From IMG/VR virus record IMGVR_UViG_3300030061_000021, positions 1 to 32,010 of that record: 32,010 bases of DNA; one strand, written 5' to 3'. The position numbers and the translations under genes were made by a program. The stretch comes from a virus. The notes beneath the pieces are model-generated. The model had not been told where the DNA came from and did not search any database. It saw only the letters and a list, made by a program, of their open reading frames with translations. Positions 25,001 through 32,010 of this stretch are shown one piece after another. Position 1 is the stretch's first letter; each line of letters starts with the position of its first letter.

Positions 25001-28000
25001 AAACTCTAAGACCTAGAGGCATAAGACCTACAGCTATACCAAAACCAACACCAGCACCACCTGTGCCACCTACACCAACAGGTCCTACTACTCCACCTAC
25101 TACACCTACACCACCTGTTGGACCTGTTACAAGTCCTGTGCCAAATAAAATTTATAACTCACAAACAATGAGTTTTGCAGAAAGAGCAAAAGAAAGACAA
25201 TTTATTTTAGATGGTCTTAGAAATGCAGGTGTATTTAATCCAAGAAGTCGTACTAAAGGTGATTCTGTAAAGATGATGAAATGGTTAAAAAATAATGCAC
25301 CTAATGAAGATTACAAAATTATAGCTACAAAAGTGCATCAATCTTTACTAGCGTTACAAAAATTAGGTTATGACTTTCCTTTAGAAATTACACAGAATCA
25401 AAGAAAAGTAAGAGGATTTAGAGGTAGGATAGGGTATGACAAACTAAGACCACAATCTTTTGAAATGCGTATTAATGATAAGTTTGGTAGAGATATTCCA
25501 AAAGATGAAACAGCTATTAAATTAGTGCCTGATACAAATCCTTTATCTGAAATTATAAAGGCAACTAATGGTGTAAATTTTGAAACACTACTACATGAAG
25601 GCATACATCAAGCTACTGTTCCACATATGGAAGATGTAAGTGGTGGTCCAAAATCTAAGAATAAAAAAATAGCTAAAGCATATAAAGATTTAGCTAATCA
25701 AAGAAAAAGAGTTGAGACCTACATTAGAGATATAATGTCTAAATTTGATGAGGGTGCTACAAATATTGATGAAGGTAAATTAACTTTTGATCAATTTATT
25801 TCTAGTTTACCTACTACATTAAATAAATCTTTAAGGAGAGATTTAGTAAGTGTATATTTTGATAATGGAAATTTACGAACTAGAAGTCAAGTAAGAAGAA
25901 ATATAAAAGAGTTTGAGAGAATTTTAATAAATTATAAAATTAATGGAATACAGAGTGGAAGTCCTAATCCAGATTCTGCAGAATTTTTAACATTTGGTTT
26001 AACAAATAGAAATTTTCAAGAGATATTAGAATCAATACCAACAAAACCAGGTGCTACTAAAAGTATATGGAATGAGTTTGTTGAAGCTATTAGAGCTATA
26101 TTAGGAATACCAGCTAAACTTAATACAGAGTTATCTGCATTTCTTAAAAATGCTGGAGTAGTTTTAGATTTACAAGCTGAGGGTGTGCCTTTTGCATATC
26201 AACTTGCTGGTACGGATGTTGGTCGTAGAGGTGTGGCTGAAGAAGTTACCTTATTTAGTAGACCACCAAGAGATGAATCATCTGGTCATTTAGCTGATTT
26301 CGCACCTGCACAATATGGTCCACCTGCACATGACTTAAATGCAAAACCTAGTCAAGAAGAATTTACTCCTGAAGGTTATTCTACTTTTGATGTGACTGTA
26401 GATTACAATCGATTGAGAGAGTACAGCACAGCTAGACCTGAAGAAAGAGCTGAAGAACAAAGATTTTTAAATAAGTTAAAACAAATCAAAGGTAATCCAA
26501 ATGCAGAAATAACTATGTATCAAGCTGCACCACAAAGAGATTTAAGAGAGGGAGATTTAATAACTCCATTCTTAAGTGAAGCTGAAGCTCTTGTAGAAGA
26601 TTCTAAAGTTACACAACAAGAAATAAAAGAAGCACAAAAAGATGCAAGAATACAAGATAGATTAGATAGAGGTGTAGATGAACTTACTGCTAGGAGAGAT
26701 GAAGGACTGTTTGATGCTTTTGATCGAATGTTAACAATATCTGATGTAACTCCATCAAGAGTACATACTTTTAAATTAAAAGCAGGTGATGTTCGTTGGG
26801 ATGGTAATAATGGTTGGGCACGATGGGGTTATTTCCCATCAAGAGTAAAAGATATAGGTGGAGATATACCTACCTTTAGTAGAGCACCAAGTAGATTTCC
26901 AACAACACAAGAACAAATAGATACCGCCTCTCAACAAATATTAGAAGATAGTCTTAGCTATCATAATAATTTAGTAGAAAAAACAGAAAAAGAATTATTC
27001 CAAGATGTATTAAGACCTGATGAAAGAACTACTCTTGATAGAAGGCGTTATAACGCAGAAGCTGTTGTTGCTAAAACAGAAAGAAGATTAAGAGAATTAC
27101 AAACTAACACAGGACAGTTACCTTTATTTAGTAGAACTAATTTAGTACCTGATGATAGTGAAGTTCCTTTTGATTGGGCAAGAAAAAATAGTTTTGAAAC
27201 TTATTCAATATTAGATCAATTAAAAATGAGTAGAGAGGATGGTGGTAATAGAGATAATCCTGCACCACTTAAAATGGCTATAGTTGAAGCATTTAAAGGT
27301 AGAAAGAATAGACCTTTATTAAGAGCTAGTAAAAAATTCTTAGAAAGATTTACAAATAAAAAAGGTAACTTAGTTTTATTTAGAGCTTTAAATATTCCTG
27401 AAGGTGAGAAAATTAAAAACTATGGACAGCTTCCAGAAGATTTATTTGCAAGCACAACATTAAATAGTAAAGAAGCACTAGCTATAGGTCGTAATTTATT
27501 TAACAGATCACAAAGAAGGGGTGAAGCATGGAATCCTGAAATACTTAGATATGAAGTTCCTATGAGTAAAGTAAAAGGTTATGTCCCTATATTATTAAAA
27601 GCAATGAAACCAGATTATATTGATATGCTTGAAGATTCATATAATGGTTCGGGCATTTATAAAAGAGATGCTTTGAATCAATTACAAGAAGAATTTGATA
27701 AAAGTTATTATCGAATTGAAGATTTAAAGAGTGAGCTTGAAGCAACTGAATCTGATATAAGTCGTGAAGAACTAGAAGAAGAAATAGATAGATTAGAAAT
27801 TGAATTTGATAATGAGTTTAGAGAGTTTTTATATCCAGGTAGTGAGCCTAATCGTACAGAAAGTCAAGAAGATTTACTTGAAGATGAAATGTATAGCTAT
27901 GATAGATACATTGAAGAAGCAGAAGTTCTTACTGATCTTCGTGGCATAAAACCAACATATCAATATTCTCCAGAATTAGAAAACAGAAAAGCTGCTTTGA

Positions 28001-30939
28001 TAACAGATGTGCCATTGTTTAGTAGAAAAAGGAGAGATGCTACAGCCACAAACTCACAAGAGAATATACAATTAAGAGAAGCTCTAGCAGAAGCCGAAGA
28101 AACAGTTAAACAGACACCTAGAGGTTCAATACCTTATTACAATTTAAATGCCTCAGATACAGCTTTAAAGGCTGCTATAGACTTTAATAGAGACCTATCT
28201 GCTACAGCACCAGATGACATACCTAAGTTCTCAAGACCCACACTTGATAATATAGACCCTAATATTGCAGAAGCAGCAGAAAGATTAGGTGGTGAACATA
28301 GACCAGATGTGTCTTGGGGTGCTAGAACTATTGAAGCAGTAAAAGACCCAGTTACATCTATTAGTAATGTATTTAAAAACTTTAGAACAAATTTTGTAGA
28401 TAAATTAGATGCAGTAGAAAAGAAAATAATACAAGCAAAAGAAGATAATGAAGATGTAAGACTTGCAAATAATACTGCTGATACAGCTACTATGGCTGCT
28501 TTAAGATTAGCAGATAGAGCTAGAGGTTTATTTGCAGGACTTCTTACTAGAGGTTATGTAACTGATGTTATAGATGGTCAAGCAGCTTTAGCAAATATAA
28601 AAGACTTAGAGTTAGAAAATGGACAAACAGGTGGTTTAGTACAAATATTAGCACCATTGTATGGAAATCTTGATGTTAATTTAGAACAAGTATTTAAGTT
28701 ATATGCTACTTTAAAAAGAGCAAAGACATTTGATGAAACTGGTAAAGAAATAGATACACCAGTAAGACCTGAAGATTTTGCTCTTATAGAACAAATAGAA
28801 CAGCAACATCCAGAAGTGGTAGAGGTCTATAACAACTACCAACGATGGAATAATAGACTGATAGAATTTGCAGAAAATAAAGGTTTATTAGACCCTGAAC
28901 AAGCTCAGATGTGGAAAACACACTCATCATATTATCCTTTCTATAAACAAATGATAGATGATGCAGATATGCAGGGACCAAGAATAGCAGGTGGATCATT
29001 ACCTAATAACCCATTAAGTATAAAGATTACTGGATCAGAGAAACCTATTGATGCAGACCCAATAGAAGCTATATCAAGAAACTCACTATCTATTCTTACT
29101 GCAGCACTAAAAAATGATGGTACTGCCAAATTATTAAGAGACTTACAATCAATAGGTGAAGCAAGAAAAGTAAGTGCTAAACAAGCAGGTAGATTAAATA
29201 CTATATTTGTTTTTGAAGATGGTATAAAACAATATTATCAGTTAGATGATGTTAATTTATTTCATGGCATACAAGCTATCGGTGGCACAAGTGTAGGACC
29301 AATAGCACAAGCACTAGCAATGCCTGCAGGATTATTAAGAGATACTGTTACAAGAGACCCTGGATTTGTTGTTGTAAACATATTAAGAGATACCTTATCT
29401 TCTGCTGTAACAAGTGGTGCTCCATATACACCATTTGTTGATTCAGTAAAAAATATGTTTGGTGAGATGGAAAACTTAGAAAAGTTTGGTGTACTTGGTG
29501 GTTATGATTTTGCCAATGATGAAGGTAGTGTAAAACAATTTATCACTAGAACAATGAGACAAAAAGGATTGACACCAAATAATGGTATGTCAGCCTCTGG
29601 AGCTTTCTTTAAATTATGGGATGGTCTTGGAGCACTTACCACTAAATCTGATGGTGCAACTCGTATGGCAGTATATGATGCTGTATATAAGAAACTAAAG
29701 AATGAAGGTTATACAGAAGCACAAGCTCAGTCCGAAGCAGCGTTCCAGGGATTAGAAATAATAAATTTTGGAAGGCGTGGTTTAGACACTAATTTCAGAA
29801 TAGTTACTGCAGCCATACCATTTTTAAATGCAAGAATACAAGGTTTAGATGTTCTGTATAGAGGATTTACTGGTCAATATTCTTCTGTAGAAAAACTTGG
29901 TGAGGGTGAAACACTTAAAGATGTTCAATCAAGGATAATGAGGAGAGCATTATTGAATGGTGGTTTGTTGTCTGGTTTAACACTATTGTATTACTTGATG
30001 GTGCATGATACAGATGAATACAAAAATCTTAAACGAGAAGTAAGAGATGATAACTGGGTAATACCTATAGGTAGTGGAAATGCAGTTAAGATACCTATTC
30101 CATTTGAGGTAGGTATGTTGTTTAAAGCTATACCTGAAAGAGTGTTTGATATGACCTTAGGAGATGATGCTTTTACAAGAAAATCTGCTGATGAAGCATT
30201 AACCTCTATAACTAGACAATTAGGCACTTCAGCAAATATTCCATTCTTCCAGCCAGGTGCTGGTTTGCAATTAATTAAACCAATAGCTGAAGTTAGAGCT
30301 AACAGAAATAGTTTTACTGATACAGAAATTGTGCCTTACTATCAACAACAAAAGGAGCCTGCACTACAAGCAAGGGCAACTACCAATGAATTTGCAAGAA
30401 TTATGGGTGAATTTCTTAATATTTCACCATCAAAGATAGAACACATTATGAGAGGTTATACAGGAACTCTTGGTGGATATGTATTAGCTTTAGTAGATAC
30501 TATCACTAGAGGAGCTACAGGAAGTCCTCTATTACCTTCTAACTTTGAATTAAATAAACTACCAGTCATTAATAGACTATTACTTGATTTAGATAAGTCT
30601 GGTGGCTATCAGCAACAATTCTATGAGCTAAGAGGTGAGGTTGACAGGGCAGTAGCAACTATCAACTCGCTACAGAAACAACAACGATTTGATGAGCTAT
30701 CAGCTTACAGAAGCAATATGCAAGGCGTGTTGAATGTCAAAGGTCAAGTAAGAGCGATTGAGAGATACTTAGACAACTGGAGAAAGCGTAGAGATAGGCT
30801 GATGAGAAATGAGAATATATCTGTATCAGTTAAGTCAGATATGCTTCGTGAACTAGAGCTAGAGAGAGATATGAGACTAGCTATGGTGCCAGAACTAAGA
30901 AAGAGAGCTAATATACCTGTTTTAAGCCTTAACCTTTAA
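22093..30939 (+). CDS. Giant polyvalent virion protein: two metallopeptidase, two ADP-ribosyltransferase-like modules, LPD38-like C-terminus
   Basis: A 2,948-residue protein, the last of the internal-virion block. The N-terminal 290 residues have hydrophobic stretches (120-165, 180-203, 258-280) suited to membrane entry, then mixed helices. A first zincin has HEMIH at 802-806 with a downstream VEEAIAELF and the FFKTAG...GYKSATEIF tail seen in polyvalent proteins. A Pro/Thr linker spans 980-1020. A second zincin has HEGIH at 1168-1172. Then follow an ART-like module with MYQAAP and AGDVRWDGN (1391-1592), a helical segment, and a second ART-like module with R1764, S1787-TT and E1942-A-E1944, interrupted by a coiled coil. 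From 2047 on, INFGRRG and IPFLNARIQGLD match LPD38, with a span near 2617-2637. Polyvalent proteins are thought to enter the host with phage DNA and act as early effectors. Exact domain edges are estimates. Confidence 0.85.
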   Translation: MTEYDIGGGKKIQIPDNLDAETRLKLAEVIKDEYGIDINQTSALEQAKEFGKAIPRGIASLALDVPTGIVGLFDIGNDSNLYKGLEGLQDRLRQDSVLAADPRYADKFSTKLGEGVGSFVPFLGAGMVGRALAKAPGAAKGFLSPTFTAPTALAIPTGIAAQGDRLQMAREMGEDVSGLTETTAELFGGLIGISEVVPIASILGKVHKNAPLSYKEQLVSALQSGAVEGGQEVLASVLQDGVARGLYSEDLPTGDSMFEEFTIGGIIGGAADLVVSSMAGKKSIRDAQIREDELRSEENKRKIILEKKQEQAVEQGVLEEMQDIPSVTVPQIIAPEELGAEPSVEVIVTPQEQFAVVDISNPEAPVEIDIKDKEVDAIKVRDKITQDFNNKKLKSKLDNDTYNLGLINSSTAYEIGQSLEDSRASDVTISQLINSVPKNSKQEVTLRGLVNSFVAQNPGKTSRSYPRLSMAEAKQLLTAKQFNEFTSAYAQGVFKASEKKGEPSIIADKDTIDTSAKYIKEIAASKNIDLSFLSPAVLYAAEKYTGTAEFSKMNKGQKELFLAKLHSIPKFNSRTTFPDFRPRDYTAQDMADFVANAKSDKILFNRISLQQTGRQDQFFDDLIYSGRAEQVEGTNNYKIRDNFEFDIARKAEGFNETPEEFGARLTTEGKLPAESIAELVEQERTKQERLLPPVEVEPKFINYAETLQEGKVNKFAKEFRKRLNAVGLKETGIVVSDDILSTTTLRRVDGEIKFDPRETRGSVEGQYDKNTDTIFLSLNAVNPDGGATEVEIEERLRKVLDHEMIHAFRAKDLINKSEYSYLTKMTKTTKFPNDLKNRTFYNEAVERTKRERQGRSAAIQEDLIVEEAIAELFRNKDLLINTPPKVDGIFNKIIQFFKTAGQAMRSSGYKSATEIFNNIESGRVGARERGVVRTTRLVDKGLIPANFLTTEERDEVIRTPEPIPGDEIRQTLRPRGIRPTAIPKPTPAPPVPPTPTGPTTPPTTPTPPVGPVTSPVPNKIYNSQTMSFAERAKERQFILDGLRNAGVFNPRSRTKGDSVKMMKWLKNNAPNEDYKIIATKVHQSLLALQKLGYDFPLEITQNQRKVRGFRGRIGYDKLRPQSFEMRINDKFGRDIPKDETAIKLVPDTNPLSEIIKATNGVNFETLLHEGIHQATVPHMEDVSGGPKSKNKKIAKAYKDLANQRKRVETYIRDIMSKFDEGATNIDEGKLTFDQFISSLPTTLNKSLRRDLVSVYFDNGNLRTRSQVRRNIKEFERILINYKINGIQSGSPNPDSAEFLTFGLTNRNFQEILESIPTKPGATKSIWNEFVEAIRAILGIPAKLNTELSAFLKNAGVVLDLQAEGVPFAYQLAGTDVGRRGVAEEVTLFSRPPRDESSGHLADFAPAQYGPPAHDLNAKPSQEEFTPEGYSTFDVTVDYNRLREYSTARPEERAEEQRFLNKLKQIKGNPNAEITMYQAAPQRDLREGDLITPFLSEAEALVEDSKVTQQEIKEAQKDARIQDRLDRGVDELTARRDEGLFDAFDRMLTISDVTPSRVHTFKLKAGDVRWDGNNGWARWGYFPSRVKDIGGDIPTFSRAPSRFPTTQEQIDTASQQILEDSLSYHNNLVEKTEKELFQDVLRPDERTTLDRRRYNAEAVVAKTERRLRELQTNTGQLPLFSRTNLVPDDSEVPFDWARKNSFETYSILDQLKMSREDGGNRDNPAPLKMAIVEAFKGRKNRPLLRASKKFLERFTNKKGNLVLFRALNIPEGEKIKNYGQLPEDLFASTTLNSKEALAIGRNLFNRSQRRGEAWNPEILRYEVPMSKVKGYVPILLKAMKPDYIDMLEDSYNGSGIYKRDALNQLQEEFDKSYYRIEDLKSELEATESDISREELEEEIDRLEIEFDNEFREFLYPGSEPNRTESQEDLLEDEMYSYDRYIEEAEVLTDLRGIKPTYQYSPELENRKAALITDVPLFSRKRRDATATNSQENIQLREALAEAEETVKQTPRGSIPYYNLNASDTALKAAIDFNRDLSATAPDDIPKFSRPTLDNIDPNIAEAAERLGGEHRPDVSWGARTIEAVKDPVTSISNVFKNFRTNFVDKLDAVEKKIIQAKEDNEDVRLANNTADTATMAALRLADRARGLFAGLLTRGYVTDVIDGQAALANIKDLELENGQTGGLVQILAPLYGNLDVNLEQVFKLYATLKRAKTFDETGKEIDTPVRPEDFALIEQIEQQHPEVVEVYNNYQRWNNRLIEFAENKGLLDPEQAQMWKTHSSYYPFYKQMIDDADMQGPRIAGGSLPNNPLSIKITGSEKPIDADPIEAISRNSLSILTAALKNDGTAKLLRDLQSIGEARKVSAKQAGRLNTIFVFEDGIKQYYQLDDVNLFHGIQAIGGTSVGPIAQALAMPAGLLRDTVTRDPGFVVVNILRDTLSSAVTSGAPYTPFVDSVKNMFGEMENLEKFGVLGGYDFANDEGSVKQFITRTMRQKGLTPNNGMSASGAFFKLWDGLGALTTKSDGATRMAVYDAVYKKLKNEGYTEAQAQSEAAFQGLEIINFGRRGLDTNFRIVTAAIPFLNARIQGLDVLYRGFTGQYSSVEKLGEGETLKDVQSRIMRRALLNGGLLSGLTLLYYLMVHDTDEYKNLKREVRDDNWVIPIGSGNAVKIPIPFEVGMLFKAIPERVFDMTLGDDAFTRKSADEALTSITRQLGTSANIPFFQPGAGLQLIKPIAEVRANRNSFTDTEIVPYYQQQKEPALQARATTNEFARIMGEFLNISPSKIEHIMRGYTGTLGGYVLALVDTITRGATGSPLLPSNFELNKLPVINRLLLDLDKSGGYQQQFYELRGEVDRAVATINSLQKQQRFDELSAYRSNMQGVLNVKGQVRAIERYLDNWRKRRDRLMRNENISVSVKSDMLRELELERDMRLAMVPELRKRANIPVLSLNL
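26251..28236 (+). repeat. Five FSR motifs (mostly P-x-F-S-R) at module boundaries of the giant protein
   Basis: The motifs are VTLFSRP (F1388), IPTFSRA (F1595), LPLFSRT (F1679), VPLFSRK (F1976) and IPKFSRP (F2046), encoded at 26251-26262, 26869-26883, 27121-27135, 28012-28026 and 28222-28236. They separate metallopeptidase 2 from ART 1, ART 1 from a 70-residue helical segment, that from ART 2, ART 2 from a spacer, and the spacer from the LPD38 region. Codons differ between copies (TTT AGT AGA four times, TTC TCA AGA once), so it is a protein-level repeat. Confidence 0.85.
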
Positions 30940-31257
30940 CATAGCTATATCTTTTTCTTCTTTCAATGGTTTTAGTGTAAAGAAGTCTTTGTGTTGTGGA
31001 TGCCTTGCGTGGAATAGTCTTGCATAGAAACCTATGTAATCATTACTAATCTTAAACTCACCACCCTTTGTTTCTATCTCATTGTGCCAACGAATACGAT
31101 TTATGATCGCCCATTGTGAGTATTTCTTTCTCCCACTATCGATAGCCTCTAATGTGTATTTCTCAAACTTATCCCAAACCTGTGGATTCTTTTTGTGCCA
31201 TTCCCACCACTTCCTTTTTCTTTTATCTAACTTTTCTTGCAGTATATCAACTAGCAT
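30922..31257 (-). CDS. Small conserved phage protein of unknown function
   Basis: A 111-residue basic protein: KWWEWHKKNPQVWDKFEKYT, GRKKYSQWAIINRIRWH, then FKISNDYIGFYARLFHARHP. The order (xNPxVWxxFxxY, R..SxxAIixRIRW, EFKIxNxxxxxYARxFxxxHP) is, from memory, a recurrent small phage family without assigned function; a nucleic-acid-related role is possible from the aromatic and basic content. GGGGGAG lies just ahead of its ATG on the minus strand. Its last 18 bases overlap the end of the giant protein gene on the opposite strand, so the two transcription units converge with no visible terminator between them. Confidence 0.68.
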   Translation of the reverse strand: MLVDILQEKLDKRKRKWWEWHKKNPQVWDKFEKYTLEAIDSGRKKYSQWAIINRIRWHNEIETKGGEFKISNDYIGFYARLFHARHPQHKDFFTLKPLKEEKDIAMLKVKA

Positions 31258-31289
31258 TTTCTCCCCCGATTACAATAGACTGGTAAATA

Positions 31290-31682
31290 TTATATTTTGC
31301 TGCAGCCTGGAGCTGCGATCACCAATTCACACCTAGGATTGTCTTTATCAATCCCACCAAATTTATAGATCACTTCTTTGATCTGTTTAAAACTATCATC
31401 CTCTAACACATTCGCTTTAACTAATGCGTCACAGGTAAACTTATCAATAATAGAACAAGGATTACTAACATCTAACCTTCTCTTGGTTTTGGCGTAGTAT
31501 GTATAGGTCAATATCACAGGCTCCTCATACATAGGATAGCTAATCCTATCAACTAAATTTTCTGCATAAATCTTTTTGGCACTAGCCAACACCCTATAAT
31601 GTGCGTTGCGATAGTTATTCAAGTTCAAGATAAACTTCTTATTCTTTGTGTAGTAAACCTCTAAAGGTAGATCAATCTTCAT
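31290..31682 (-). CDS. rusA: RusA-family Holliday-junction resolvase
   Basis: A 130-residue protein. It begins with LPLEVYYTKNKKFILNLNNYRN, followed by helices and the RusA core: RRLDVSNPCSIIDKFTCDAL with D71 and D80, then VLEDDSFKQI with D95/D96. In the family a cluster of Asp residues binds Mg and the dimer cuts four-way junctions. The length is close to E. coli RusA (120). The C-terminus (CELVIAAPGCSKI) is not special. Its start overlaps the end of the Ref-type nuclease gene by 11 bases, so the two are co-transcribed on the minus strand and fit a DNA recombination or debranching step before packaging. Confidence 0.8.
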   Translation of the reverse strand: MKIDLPLEVYYTKNKKFILNLNNYRNAHYRVLASAKKIYAENLVDRISYPMYEEPVILTYTYYAKTKRRLDVSNPCSIIDKFTCDALVKANVLEDDSFKQIKEVIYKFGGIDKDNPRCELVIAAPGCSKI

Positions 31683-31983
31683 TCTTTAGTATATTATTAA
31701 CTTGCTCTAATAACTTTTCTTCTGTGCCATAAGCACTCTCAAATCTTCTTTTGTATGGATGTCTGCTAATCATTGGCTCAAACCTACCACCTTCTCTATG
31801 ATGCCCAAAACATAAGGGCAATACTTTAAAGTGTGCGTTATCCTTTGTCTTGCCTTCTATGTGGTGTATTTCAGCAGGTACTACACCTAAACCCATATTC
31901 CTACAAACAATGCAACCTAAATCGCTTACCTTGTCCATGTGTTCAGCTTCTTCTTTTGTTGGGTTTCTACCCTTTATTGACAT
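31672..31983 (-). CDS. Ref-type HNH nuclease (RecA-dependent nuclease family, probable)
   Basis: A 103-residue protein with a zinc-binding HNH-like arrangement: C24-x2-C27 (GCIVCRN), H40-H41 in PAEIHHIEG, C58 with H61/H62 in LPLCFGHHREGG, and H75 in ISRHPYKRRFE, ending in YGTEEKLLEQV. The pattern (C-x2-C, AEIHH, LC-x2-HH, FE-x2-YG) fits the Ref family of phage nucleases, which make RecA-dependent DNA cuts; a generic HNH endonuclease is the alternative. It is followed on the same strand by rusA with an 11-base overlap, suggesting joint action in recombination. The ATG lacks a strong ribosome-binding site and may be coupled to a gene upstream. Confidence 0.75.
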   Translation of the reverse strand: MSIKGRNPTKEEAEHMDKVSDLGCIVCRNMGLGVVPAEIHHIEGKTKDNAHFKVLPLCFGHHREGGRFEPMISRHPYKRRFESAYGTEEKLLEQVNNILKNED

Positions 31984-32010
31984 TTGTGATTCTTAATATC
32001 TTCTATCGCT
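31974..32010 (-). CDS. 3' end of a further minus-strand gene (partial, tentative)
   Basis: Reading leftward from the right edge, one minus-strand frame is open and ends ...AIEDIKNHKCQ with TAA at 31974-31976, overlapping the start of the Ref-type gene by 10 bases. This copies the 11-base overlap between the Ref-type and rusA genes. A competing frame stops earlier. Only 11 codons are visible, so identity is unknown. Confidence 0.35.
   Translation of the reverse strand, partial: AIEDIKNHKCQ

Noticed and set aside
31082-31336. Plus-strand open frame in the right-hand block
   Set aside because: It lies antisense to the small minus-strand gene at 30922-31257 and runs into rusA. The minus-strand reading has a ribosome-binding site and a recognisable pattern; this one is Phe/Cys/Ser-rich without features.
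1-32010. tRNA genes, integrase or attachment sites
   Set aside because: I looked for cloverleaf-like GGTTCGA/GTTC-containing stretches and for tyrosine or serine recombinase motifs and saw none; gaps between genes are too short for most RNA genes. A dedicated tRNA scan could still find one inside a coding stretch.

Overview
The window is part of a tailed double-stranded DNA phage genome, strongly AT-rich, probably an uncultured marine phage of a Gram-negative host with a podovirus-like set of ejected internal proteins. Supporting signs are a repeat-rich tail fibre with an S74 chaperone end, an i-spanin/o-spanin pair (which implies an outer membrane), a GH24 endolysin, a stack of internal virion-like proteins, a 2,948-residue polyvalent protein ending in an LPD38-like region, and dense packing with TAATG/ATGA junctions. 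Several small proteins look like families I remember from marine metagenomic phages; that is memory, not a search. Terminase, portal, capsid and polymerase genes lie outside the window, and I see no integrase, so I cannot say whether the phage is temperate.

Layout, left to right. 1-5202: the 3' end of one gene, a repeat-rich tail-associated protein, a 1,365-residue tail fibre with 46 tandem 17-residue repeats, and a small unknown. 5203-5305: the only sizeable gap on the + strand side, holding a strong ribosome-binding site followed by ATA instead of ATG and a TATAAT box. 5306-8230: small helical, membrane and basic proteins, an SNase-type nuclease, a holin-like protein and two similar one-span membrane proteins. 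8211-12973: an accessory cassette of CsgF, CsgG, a curlin-like repeat protein, an exported FecR-domain protein and a CHASE2 adenylate cyclase. 12964-14335: a small unknown, i-spanin, o-spanin and endolysin. 14338-22089: head-tail or stabilisation protein and internal or ejected virion proteins. 22093-30939: the giant polyvalent protein with two HExxH metallopeptidase modules, two ADP-ribosyltransferase-like modules and LPD38. 30922-32010, minus strand: a small unknown, a RusA-type resolvase, a Ref-type nuclease and the end of another gene, apparently the edge of a replication/recombination block.

The most interesting region is the curli-FecR-cyclase cassette, placed inside the lysis gene block. 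It pairs an outer-membrane type VIII secretion pore (CsgG), its CsgF accessory and a likely secreted amyloid-like substrate with a periplasmic FecR protein and a membrane cyclase whose catalytic residues are all present. An infected cell could therefore make a surface fibre or pore and raise cAMP in response to a periplasmic cue. I recall curli-related genes being reported in pelagimyophages, so csgF/csgG in a marine phage is not new in itself; the coupling to a FecR/CHASE2-cyclase pair is the part I do not recognise. The second notable item is the giant protein, whose C-terminal modules are each bounded by a repeated FSR motif, usually P-x-F-S-R.
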